A program made the translations under genes and the position numbers. A stretch of DNA of 43,269 bases, from positions 105,327-148,595 of the forward strand of contig LSYV01000024.1 in assembly GCA_001584585.1 (NCBI GenBank), given 5' to 3'. This DNA is from Gonium pectorale. Lineage: Eukaryota > Chlorophyta > Chlorophyceae > Chlamydomonadales > Volvocaceae. Positions 11,308 to 21,600 of this stretch are shown piece after piece (within the stretch, counting starts at the first letter, position 1; the number at the start of each line of letters is the position of its first letter). The notes below the pieces were generated by a model. That model saw only the letters and a list, made by a program, of their open reading frames with translations. It ran no database searches and had not been told where the DNA came from.

Positions 11308-14300
11308 ATGGACAACAAGCTGGCGGTCCTCAGGCCGACCGGGCAACTCTCAGCGCCGTGGCTCGATGGCACGTCGCAGGGAGCCGGGTTGTTCAACATA
11401 AAGATGGAAAGCCTCGACCAAGACGATTCCTGGCAGCGGCGATCCTCGTCAGCTGCGACGACCGCTCGTCCTCCCATCGCTGAGACCGAGCGCAAGAAGG
11501 TGCCCACCTCGCGCGCCGGCGCCCCCCTCACATACCTGCGTTCCCTCGAACTCAACGCCACCGCCGATGGCAACATGCAGTCGCAGCAGCGACGGGCCTC
11601 TGATGATGCCGACGACGCTGGCACCGGAGGGGCACCCTACGGAGCATCCCAACAGGCATCGCTCCTCCACCAACTGGCCGCAGCCCCCCTGAACACGGGC
11701 CGCCAAGCCGTCGGCTTCCAACACCAGCGCCAGGCCTCCGACGCTCAGGATCTCCCGACGGACGGTCACTATGCGGCCGCCATGGAGGCGCTCCGCGGCG
11801 GCGGGCTGCCCATTCGGTCCCATGGCGCAGCCATAATGGCCGCTCGTCGCTACGCCCCCTACCCCGAGGTCGCCCACGCCTCGGAGGGCCTGCCCCGTTC
11901 TCAGCAGCTCGGCGGCTTGGATCGCGCGCATCTGCTCGGCAGCCTGCTGCTGCCCCGCGGCGCTGCCGACAACGGCAGCGACGGTAACAACAGTCGGGAC
12001 CTGGATCGCGAGCAGGATCTGCGCGCGGGCCTGGAGTCCTTCCTCAAGCCCGCGCTCCGACAGGGTGGCCAGGGCCAGGGTCAGGGTACGGCAGAAGTAA
12101 GTGAGCAGGAAATGCACAAGCAGCTGCTCATCGACATTCTGCAAAAGGTGGTGAAGAACGGCGGCACCATCGGCAGCGCTGGCAACGAGCTCCTCGCAAC
12201 CATGAGCAGCATCGTCCTCTCCGGCGGCTCCCTGCCGCCGTCCGCCGTCCGAATGCTGCTGGCCGAGCTGGACAAGGACCGAGAGCTCGACTGCTCCGTC
12301 GGCACCGGTGGCGGCGGTGGTGGCGGCCTGCCGCCGCTGCAGCTGCAGGCAGGCGGCGGCGGCAACGGTAACGCGCTCCGTCCTGCCGGCCACCGCTCGC
12401 CGGTCCTGGTGGCCGCCGAGGAGCTTCTGTCCGCGCCAGGCGTGGCCGCCGGCGACGGGCTCCACTCCGACTTCGGCGACGCCGAGGGTGCCGGCGGCCG
12501 CCTGCGTCTGCTCGCCACGCTCGCCACAACCGCGGGCGACCCGCGCGGCGGCGGGGGCGCTGCGGCGGGCCGCGGCCGCTTCACCCGTGCTGCCGGATCC
12601 TGGGAGGAGGAGGACGCGGGCCAGGGCGGCGCCGTGCAGCAGCAGCAGCAGCAGCTGCCCAACGGCTCGCGCCTGGTGCCCAACTGGCAGGCGGCTGCCT
12701 GGGCCGCCGCCATGGCGGCGGCGAGGGGCCAGGGCATGACGGCGGCGGACTTCGCCGCGCTGCAGCAGCCCCGCGAGGAGCTTCCGCCCAGCCTGCCGCT
12801 GACGGTGCTGCACACCGACCGGAAGTGCCCCAAGCTGCTGGCGCCGCGGTCGGGCCGCGTGGGCGACGTCAAGCACGTGGTGCTGCCCGCTGAGATTTCG
12901 ACGGTAGGCCACCCAGCGATACCGACACCGAGGCACCTATGGGGCCCCTTCGTCCAAAGCAGGTCCAGGTTGCGGTCGCGGCCTTGGAATGGCCTTGCAG
13001 CCCTTAAGCTGATGCGACCCGACCCCTGGCCACCGTTCCCTTGGGCGACAGCGCCGTGCCGTATTGCATTCCTATTGCCTCCTTCCCTGGCCCTTACCGT
13101 GGTACGACTGGGCTGTTGTTCCCTTCCGCAGGCGTTACCGCCCTCGGTGCAGGACGGCGAGGAGGCGGTCACGGTGCGCGCAGTGCTCTTTGCGCCCTAC
13201 GCCCCCAAGGGCACGCCCCAGTGGAGCTGTGACATCCCCTGCCTCATCGGCAACGGCCCGGGCGGCTTCCCCGCGCTGCACCTGCCGGTTCCGGAGCAGC
13301 TGTACGGCAGGCCCGTGCGGCGCTTCACGCTGCGGGAGGACCTGGTTCTGGAGCTGGAGCTGGGCGAGGTGGCCGTACGGCCGCGCGTCTCGGACGGCAG
13401 CGTCGCCGCCAGCGGGCTGGGCCTCGGCGCCCTCGGTGGCAGCGCCGCCGCCGCCGCCGTTGAGGCCGCAGACGAGGCCTCGGGCGCCAACGGCTTTGCT
13501 GACGGCATGGGCGCCGCCACCGCAGCCGCGCAGGCGCAGGCGCTCGCCCTGCTCCGCGCCCAGGCCCAAGCCGCTGGCAACGGCCGCGCCGGCGTTCTGC
13601 CGGCGTCGGCTGCCGCCATGGCCATGATGCTGGCGGCGCGCCTGCAGGCCGCCGGCGTGCCGCTGCCCCTGGCGGCGGGCGGCCTCATACTGCCCGCCGC
13701 CGCCGGCAGCTCCTCGTGCCGCAGCCCCCGCGGCGGCGACCTGACGGCCGACCACTCGGAGCCCGCGGCGGCGCCTCATGCCGAGGGCGACAGCGGGCTG
13801 CGCGTGTACGGCGGCGGCGGCGGGGGCGACGTTGCGCCGGCGCCGGAGCTGCCGGTGATGGTGCGGCGGCCGCGCGACGGCAAGCCGACCGTCATGCGCG
13901 CGTGCACGGGTGCCGTGGGCAGCAAGAAGCACCTGCCGCTCCCGTCGGACATACTGCGGGTGAGCGTGTTTAGGGAATTGGGGCTTCAGGTTTGGGTTTG
14001 GGTTTGGGTTTTGAGTAGCTTGTGATGCGCTCAAAACCGCACCGCATCGCTCCGAAAGGGCTGGTGGAAATGTTTCCGCCTGGTGGCGATTTACGTGTGG
14101 CTGCTTGTTCGGGCGCTGACCTGGCGTGATCCGTGCGGGCGCGTCTGCCTGCCTGCCGGCCCGCCCGCGCAGGCGCTGCCCCAGCTGCAGCGCGGCGGCG
14201 GCATCGAGTCGGTGCGCGTTGGGGCGGTGTACCTGCCCGAGGGCGCGCCGCTGCCGGAGGCGGGCGGCGCGGTGCGCGGCGCAGTGGAGGAGCGGCTGGT

Positions 14301-16025
14301 GTGCGCCGTGGGGCCCAGCGGCTCGCACGGCTGCATGGCGCTGCAGGTGCGGCCGGGGTGGGCGGGGTGGGCCCGCGGCGAGGTTGAGGGGGGCGGTGAA
14401 GGAGAGACGACGAGTTGGAGGGGAGGGGGAGGTCGGTTGGCCGGGGTTGGCAAGGCGAGGCGCGGCGATGGGTTGGATCCTGGATCCTGGATCCTGGATC
14501 CTGGGAGGGGGGTGGCGTGCGGCGTGTGCGCAGGCCGCGGGGGCAGCGGGGGGCTTGCTGCGCATCCCGCTGCTCCTTGAGGCCCCCGCTGGACCCCGGA
14601 GTTTTGTTTCTTGCCGGTGGATGGCCTCGTCTCGTTCCCGTACACATACGTGCATGTGCACATGGCGCGAGCGGTAACGAAGGCGGCTCCTGCGCGCCGT
14701 CTCACGCGCTGTCTAACACGCAGGTGCCCATCACCGAGCGCATGAATGGCCGTCGGCTGCTGTACATCACCCTGCACACCGACTACTCGATTGAGCTGGG
14801 CCTGGGCGAGATCATCGCCGCCCCAGGTGGGGGCCAGAAGTCGCGTGGCGCTGCCGCCGCTGCAGCGGCGGCCGAGGCGACTGTCATCAGCGGCGAGAAT
14901 ACGGAGGCGGACGACAGCAACCGGCAGTCTCCCCGCCGCCGCCCTCGCGATGACTTCGCCGCCGCCAGCGTCGGCGCCGCCGGCGCCGTGGCCGCCACCC
15001 CGATGCTGGCTGTGATTGCTGGCGGCGCCGGCAAGGACGGCGCTCCTGCGTCCTTCAGTGCCGCCGCCGCAGCGATGGCGGCACTGGCGGCGGCTGCCGC
15101 CGCCGCGGCGGGCGCGAACGTTGCAAACAGCGCGCCGCCGGCGAAGCGCCGCCGCTCGTCATCGAGTGGGCCCCAGGAGGCCGCCGCCGCACTGGCCACC
15201 ACCGCTGCGGCCGTGCCCACCACAGAGATGGACTTTGTCAGCAGCAGCGCCCGCGGCAGCTGCGACGGCAACAAGGAGCGGGGTGAAAGCGCCGGCGGCG
15301 CGCCGCCGCTCCTGGAACCTCTGGCCGCCGCCGCTGCTGTCGGCGCGGCGCCGGCGCCGCGACAGCTCGCAACCCTGGGCCGCACCGACGCGGCCGCGCT
15401 GCTGCTGACGGCGCGCACCCCCGCGCAGGCGGTGACTGACGGCGCCGCGGCAGCGGCGGCGCCCCGCGCGAGCGCGGACGGCGGCGCTGACGCCAACGCG
15501 GCCGCCGTCGCGACGTTGGGCCGTGTGTGGGGCCTGCTCCAGCACGTGCCCCGCGCGCAGCTGGCGGCGGCCAAGGCGCTCTCGGCGGCGCGGCAGCGCC
15601 GCATGTCGGCGGCCGCGTCGCCCGACGCCTCCGCCGACGCCTCGGCCTCCTCGGAGTACACCTCGGTCCTGGCGGACTTCCGCGGCTGCCTGGGCAGCGT
15701 CCTGAGCCTGCTGCTGCAGGCGCGTGAGGCGGCGGCGGCGGACGCCGCGCGGCAGCAGTGCGTCCTGCCGGACGGCGCGGTGGCGTCCCTGGCCACGAGC
15801 GACCCGCGGGTCATCCGCTGCCTGCTGGGCGCCGCGCCGCTGATGCTGCACGCCGCCGAGTGCCTGGTGGATTGGTATGAGATGCTACTGGCGGCCGCGG
15901 CGGATGGCGAGGCGGAGGCGGCGGCCATCGCGGGGGAGCTGGGCGGCAGCGCGGCGCTGGTGCGCTCGCAGCTGCAGGAGGCTCTGGCCGGGCTGCCGCC
16001 GCCGCAGGCGCCGCTGGCGCAGTAG
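11308..16025 (+). CDS. Unrecognised 1299-residue protein with an internally duplicated domain; possible nuclear regulator
   Basis: Predicted exons are 11308-12903, 13132-13959, 14173-14346 and 14724-16025. All introns are phase 0, with GTAGGC, GTGAGC and GTGCGG donors and CAG acceptors. The N-terminal half is Gln/Gly/Ala low complexity with a helical patch (LLIDILQKVVKNGG) and a Q6 run. Two related domains follow, at about residues 495-615 and 773-899. They share KHxxLP(A/S)(E/D)I, an intron, ALP, then AL..P......GR.......D...EL.LGE. A basic PAKRRRSSSS patch near residue 1005 looks like a nuclear localisation signal. Residues from about 1129 to the end match the C-terminal domain of the gene ending at 1015. 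Length and composition are typical of volvocine regulatory proteins, so a nuclear regulatory role is an inference. The duplicated domain has a faint look of a plant B3 fold, but I do not assign it. Upstream noncoding exons are possible. Confidence 0.75.
12793..13378 (+). other. Duplicated domain, copy 1 (contains intron 12904-13131)
   Basis: Runs from LPLTVLHTD through VGDVKHVVLPAEI, the intron and ALPPSV to LELELGEVAV. It aligns with copy 2 at 13852-14823. The intron lies three residues after the conserved LPxxI, before ALP. The intron is 228 bp, divisible by three, and has no in-frame stop. Confidence 0.7.
13852..14823 (+). other. Duplicated domain, copy 2 (contains introns 13960-14172 and 14347-14723)
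   Basis: Runs from LPVMVRRPRD through VGSKKHLPLPSDI, an intron at the same place as in copy 1 and ALPQLQ to IELGLGEIIA. A second intron splits ALQ/VPIT, where copy 1 is uninterrupted (ALHLPVPE). One of these introns was therefore gained or lost after duplication. Confidence 0.7.
14475..14501. repeat. Tandem GGATCCT repeat in intron 3
   Basis: Four head-to-tail units of a 7-bp GGATCCT motif, the last lacking its final T, lie within the 377 bp intron 14347-14723 of the repeat-domain gene. Confidence 0.85.
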
Positions 16026-17989
16026 GCGTGCACGCCGGTTTGTGGGCTTGAGCACTGAGTTGCTCTTCGCGCGCGTTGGCTTCTCGTTTGTGGCAGCAGT
16101 ATACCTGCCGCGCTACAAACCCAACCCTTGCGGCGAACGCGAAATAACACACTACTTGACCTGTGTGGGGGAGTTCGGGGTGGGATTGTGGGACTCGTCA
16201 AGGTGTGTTTTTACACGCTATGCTGGCGCGCTGCGATGTGAAGACGGTTGTGTGATGCACGGTGTGGTGTATTCGGCACTCGCTATGTGCTTGGCTTTGG
16301 TGTCGGGAGCTTTCGCAGCCTGCCGTACCGTGTCACGCCAGGCTGCGATGCAGGAGTCAAAAAAAGGTATGCACGCGACACACCCTTCTGCGATCTCCCA
16401 TCGGGCCGAAGGTTGGTTTTGTTTGTCTGGCAAGAGAAAAGCTTCGCAGGCATGGCGGCAGTGCTGCGGCAAAGCATCGTGTGCCAACGGATTTCACTTA
16501 TCTTTACCATCCGCAACACACTGGTCTCCCGCGCTGCGACTGTGACGCGTGCCTTTTATGACGACGAAAGCAGGAGGTTCAAAGAGCTGATGGCAATGTT
16601 GTCGTCTCAGGCGGCACGGCCGGCCCGGACGGAGCAGGTCGTGGCTCCCACTTGCATCAGCTGTTGCAATGTCCACGCCTGCCCGTGCCCGCCGCACGGC
16701 AGAGTTGCGCTCGAGGGCTGCGCTCGAGATTGGATCTGCCGAGGCCGCGCAATGTTATCCTGAAGCTGGGACTTTGGGTCCACGTAATCAGTGTATGAGG
16801 ATCGCTGCGTAGGCGAGTGTATGTAGCCTGTATGGGCGTGTGTGGGTGCGGGGAGCAGGAGATGTTGTCACGGACTGCACCAGAAAGGGAACTGGGCGCG
16901 AGCATCTCTCGCGGAGGGCAGCAGTTCGTTCCGCTAGCACTCGTTCGTAGCGGTTACCGTGCGGCAGGCGGTATGCGGCATGATGCGGCGGTGGGATGAG
17001 ATTCAGTTGCGTGATGTGTGTGTCTGGTGACGCAGGAGTTGGGCCACTGTGTGCCCATCAACTCGCTTGTGTCTTACTCTGTACCGTGCTACTACCGTTC
17101 TACTGCCGTTCTACCACCGTACTTTCAGTACGACTGCAAGATGGTTGTGCCTGTGTGTGTGCCTGTGCGCGGGTAGGCGTGTGTGTGTTCATGTACGTCG
17201 TACTCGCGCATCCACTTTTGAGCCTGGCCCCATGCACGCGGCGTGCCGAGATGCACTGCCGGGGCCGGCCTCCCTGGACGAAACGTCTCCCTTGTGGGCT
17301 GACAAGGCGCTGGCCAACACTAGTTGCCGTTCAGGGCAAGAGGTGTTGGGAGTGTCCTCCAGTGGTGGTGGCATGCCGTAGGGCATAGCAGAATGTGCGC
17401 AATATGTGCATACGGGGGATGGGCCTGCGCAGGATCCAGATCCACCCGTGCACACGACTTGCCGTACTTTGTGTGGGGTGTCACGCCAGTCAGCGCTGGA
17501 TGGGCCTTTCGTTCAAAGGGATTGGGTGGGTTTGGCCGCAGACTCTTTTGTTTTCTGTTCCCGTTCCGATCTTGGATTGCTTGTATCCTTCCAGACGGAC
17601 TGGAGGGAGATCTGACCTGGCCGCACGTTGTCTTCGTTCTGGCAGCGATGCTGCCGTTCTAACTTTCTATTGCGTCCTGGGTTTCCAAACTCTACGCGAA
17701 TTGGTGTGGCTGGCGCAGACTCCCGTGCCTGGGCACACATCTGCGTGAATTGCGCCCGCCGTTGAGAACTTGTGTCTTGTGAAATTTCAGAAGTTTTGGG
17801 TTGCGTCCGGTATTGGGCAAACCGCCCTCGGTGATCTGTATGGCGAGACGTCACAGGTGTTGCTTCTGCTCGGAGGCCATCCGCCAACCAACCAAAGGGA
17901 GGCCGGGGGACGCGGCCCGCGCGTCTCGGTGGCTGCCTTGTCGCTGGCGGTGGCTTCGCTGCCTTGTGCAGGCGGTGGCTTCGGACCTC

Positions 17990-17994
17990 TGTAA
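17990..17994 (+). terminator. Candidate polyadenylation signal TGTAA
   Basis: This is the first TGTAA I find after the stop at 16025. It implies a 3' UTR of about 1.97 kb. That is long, so the call is tentative. Confidence 0.3.
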
Positions 17995-18485
17995 TACTAC
18001 GCACTAACAATTCCACACTTGAGGAGCCGCCGGTGCCGCGGTACCGCTGCGAATAGTGCACAGTAATGCAACCTTACGGCGTGCAGGAAGGCTTGGGGGT
18101 ACCGCAGCTGTGTGCCTCGACTGGGTGCGGTACCCGTGGATTAGCCTCAGTTTGTTTTTTCGCAGATAACAAGAATGCAAAACAACCCTGCAAACAAGCA
18201 GCACTGTGTCGTCGTCCGTGCTGTTCATATTCGCTACTGGGCACAGCACAGCTGCCCATTAAGCAGCCCGCACCTGCGTCTCCATGCGCTGCGACTGCAC
18301 ACGAAGTGCTTGTAAACCGCGGTTGGGGGAGCTTCGGCACACGAAGTGACCGCCTGCCAGCTTGTCCCCCACCCGCACGGCACCGGCACGGCGCTGCTGC
18401 AGCCGGGCAAACATACCGGTACCCCCCGACCTGACGTGCGCCGCCCTGGCAGCCAGGCGCCAACTCGCCGCCCCCCCCGCTACCG

Positions 18486-18490
18486 TTACA
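18486..18490 (-). terminator. Polyadenylation signal for coiled-coil gene A
   Basis: TTACA on the plus strand (TGTAA on the minus strand) lies about 165 bp beyond the gene A stop, at a normal distance. Confidence 0.5.
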
Positions 18491-18654
18491 GTACTCCGTG
18501 GAGCGTGGCAGTACAGGCGGCGCTTTGCTAGGCGCTCCATCGGCTCCGACGGAAACGCGGCAGTACAAGTCCACCAGGCCCACGCCGCTCACGCCACATC
18601 CACCGGTGCCCAGCCCAGCGACTGCGTCCATGTTCAAGGCCCCCCCACACCCGC

Positions 18655-21600
18655 TCATCTGCCCGGCGGGGCCATGCCCTCATTCTCCCAGCAGATGATC
18701 TCCTCCTGCAGCTCGACCGAGAGCCACGCAGCCCGCAGCCCGTCATACAGGCACACCCCCGGCCGCGTCGTGCAAAGCACGTACCGGGCCGCTGGCTGCT
18801 GGGCCCCCGCCGGGGCCGCCGCGGGGTCAACGGCCGCCTGGGCCGCGGCCTGCAGCCCACCGCCGCCGCCGCCGCCGTCGCCGTCGCCGTCGCCGTCGGC
18901 CACGGTTACACGCATTCGCTTGCGGGTGCCGGGTATGCGCTGCGTCACGCACCTCGCTTGCGGCGGCGGCGGCGCCGCTGCTGCTGCCGCTGCGCAATCG
19001 CTGGCGCCGCCGCCGCTGCCGCTGGCAATGCCGCCGCTGGTACCGCCGCCAGCGCACTGCAGCACTCGCACCACGGCGTACCGGTCCGCCTGCGCGCCCT
19101 GCTCCCGGTCGCCAGCGGCCGCCGGCGGCGCCGGCGGCCAGGCAGGCCGCCCCTTCACCTTCCCCTGCGCGCCAGCCCGGGAGCCGTCGCCGCCGCCTCC
19201 ACAGCCATCGCCGCCGCCGCCGCCGCCGCCGCCGCCCCATGCGACTGGCGTGCTGACGGTGAGGCGCATGTCCGAGTGGGCCGCCGCCACCATGAGGCCC
19301 AGCTGCAGCGCCCACCACGCCACCGACAGCACCGCCACGTCCGACGACAGATTCTGCAGATCCTGAGCTGTGTGCTCCGGGTCGGCGGTCTCTGGTAGGA
19401 GCCACGAGGCAAGCCCGGCGGCGACTCTGGCAACGGCCGCGTCGACGGGATCTGGACGGGCGCCCGCAGCCGGCTGCTGCGCCGCCAGGCTGGGCGCCGG
19501 CGATGCTGCGCCGCCGCCCAGACCCGCCGACGGAGGGCACATGGAGGCGGCCAGGTGTGCGATGGAGTCCAGGTCCCGCCGTTGCACCATCGCCTCGTTC
19601 CACCGCCGCGCCACATCGCTGCGCTGTGCCGAACCGAATTCCTGGCGCTCCTGCTGCTGCTGCCGCTGCCGCGGCTGCGGCTGCTGATCCTCCTCGAGTA
19701 TGTGGGTCTCAAGCCACCTCAGCGGGTCGCGCCACACGTGCTCCTGCAGCCACGCCATCAGGCCGTGGGACACCAGGCGGACGCCTAGGTCGCCGTGGGC
19801 GGGGTCGGGGGCGGGGGACAGCGGAACCGCGCCGTCGGCGGAGGAGGGGCCCGATCCGTGCCCAGGTGGCGGCGGCAGCGGCAGGTGCTGGAGTGGCCAG
19901 CACAGCCGCTCCCGAGTGATGGCGCCCAGGGTTTCGTCGGAATAAAGGCGCCAAGCCTATACGAGGGGGGAGTGGGGAAAGGGGTTACTAAGGAAGAGCA
20001 GCGGGTCGGAACACGCAACGCTGGATCGAATGCAGAGAAGGTTTATCTACTTGCGATTTCTCGGGGGTGTTTAGATTTCTAGGGGGGAAAGAGTTATTGC
20101 TGCGCACGCAACGTAACAAAGGCTTGAAGGGGTGTCAAATGCGACACCTTGAGCTCCGCTAATTCCGCATCGGGTGCGCTTCTGTAAACCTGTTCCCAAT
20201 CATTTGGCTTCCAGCAACGCGCCCACAAGCACACAGCTCCTGTGGGAGCGCGGGGCCCCGGTCCGTGACATGGCCAGCAGAGAGCATGATAAATAGAAGC
20301 CTCGGTTAAACAAAACTGGTACGGCCTTCCACATGGTACGGCCTTCCACACGGTACTGCCTTCCACACACGTACGCTCTCTGATGCGGATCATGCCAAGA
20401 ATCTTTCGCTGGTGCCATCACACATGCTTGGATGCTTACCAGCTCGTCGACCTCCCTGCACAGCCCGAACAGCTGGGGGCTGATGTCGCCCCGCGGGTCG
20501 TACCCAACCTCGTAGTCTGGGCGGGCTGGCGGCGGCCTGACGATCACGGCGGCTCCAGCGGCGCCGACGGCGCCGCTGGCTGCATCCGCTACGAGTGCCT
20601 GCTTCGCGCGCGCCGGCCTTTCCAGGGTGGTGGCAGACCGCGCAACGCCCGCGCTGCCCTCCGCCGACCCGTGGGTCACTGCCGCCGGCGGCTCCGGTTT
20701 GGGACTGGCGACTTGGGGCCGGTGCTGCCGGCTGCGTGGCCCGCCCGGTCCGCTCTGGCGCTTCTCCTGCCCTGCTGATCGCCCTCCCCCCTGGCCAGCC
20801 CCGCGCCCGACGGCTGCCCCAGGCTGCGTCCGGTACTGATGGTGCGGCAGCCGGAGACCGCTAGGCCGCCGCCTCCGCCTCCGCTGCCGACTCGCGGGCG
20901 GGCCCAGCAGCAGCAGTCGCCCCGCGCGCCGCGACAGGTGCTCCTGTTGGCGCGATGCCCGCTCCTCGGCCTCCTGCGCGGCGGCCGCTTCCGCCTCCGC
21001 CTCCTCCAGGGCCGCCTGCACCGCCTGCGCCGCCTGCGCCGCTCCCTCCAGCGCCGCCTCCAGCTCCGCCCGCAGCTGGTCGCGCTCCGCCACCTGAAGA
21101 ATTAAGACATACACGACGCCGCGCGCTTTCTGGCTTGCAACCGCTTTCAGCACGCTGAATGCATGTCCAAACACCTCCGCCTGTCCCGCCTGTCTGCTCC
21201 GTCCCGAGCCTAGAGTCCTAGCAGAAGTGCCTACTTCATCATATTCACTCCCACCCGACGTCAGGCCTGCTCTTCATCACTGCACGCAAGCTGCCGGGGC
21301 CCGCAGCACGCGGCCCTCGCGGCCCTCGTACACCTATATCGCACAAGACCACCCGCTATGTCTGACTCGTCCCGAGCTTGCCCTGGCTGAAGTACCGACT
21401 GTTTACATCTCCATCCACCCCCAGACAAACCGGCGACGTAACCGACGTAACCGGGCCCCACCAGGCCGCTGTGCTTCAACTCCAGCGACTGCATCTCGGC
21501 CTCGGACTCCATCAGACGCCCCTGCAGCTCCCACTGCTTACGCTGTGACTCCGCGAGTGCTGCCTGGGGGTAGACATGGGTGAGCGACCTGGGCTTTCGC

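Larger units (their letters stand above)
16026..18654. other. Convergent intergenic region, 2.6 kb
   Basis: This lies between the stop of the repeat-domain gene (plus) and the stop of coiled-coil gene A (minus), so it should contain both 3' UTRs. No ORF here shows a domain, a splice-consistent model or paralogy. GT/TG-rich stretches (around 17140-17200) and three closely spaced CTACCGTTCTACTGCC-like words near 17090 are the only structure I see. Confidence 0.55.

Noticed and set aside
13985..14012. GGGTTTGGGTTT run resembling a telomeric repeat
   Set aside because: Chlorophyte telomeres are TTTTAGGG or TTTAGGG. These TTTGGG units lack the A, number only about three and sit just inside an intron, so they are a simple repeat.
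13135..14661. A 508-codon minus-strand ORF
   Set aside because: It is antisense to the exons of the duplicated-domain gene. It is Arg/Ala/Pro-rich without motifs, and the plus-strand model is supported by internal repeat homology.
12793..14823. Assignment of the duplicated domain to the plant B3 DNA-binding family
   Set aside because: Only the VxLPxxI-like segment and general hydrophobic pattern fit. The conserved B3 core residues are not clearly present, so the fold is left unassigned.
18362..19366. A 334-codon plus-strand ORF, rich in Pro/Ala/Ser
   Set aside because: It lies antisense to the final exon of gene A, which is supported by strong similarity to gene B. Its composition mirrors the Gly/Ala-rich codons of that exon.
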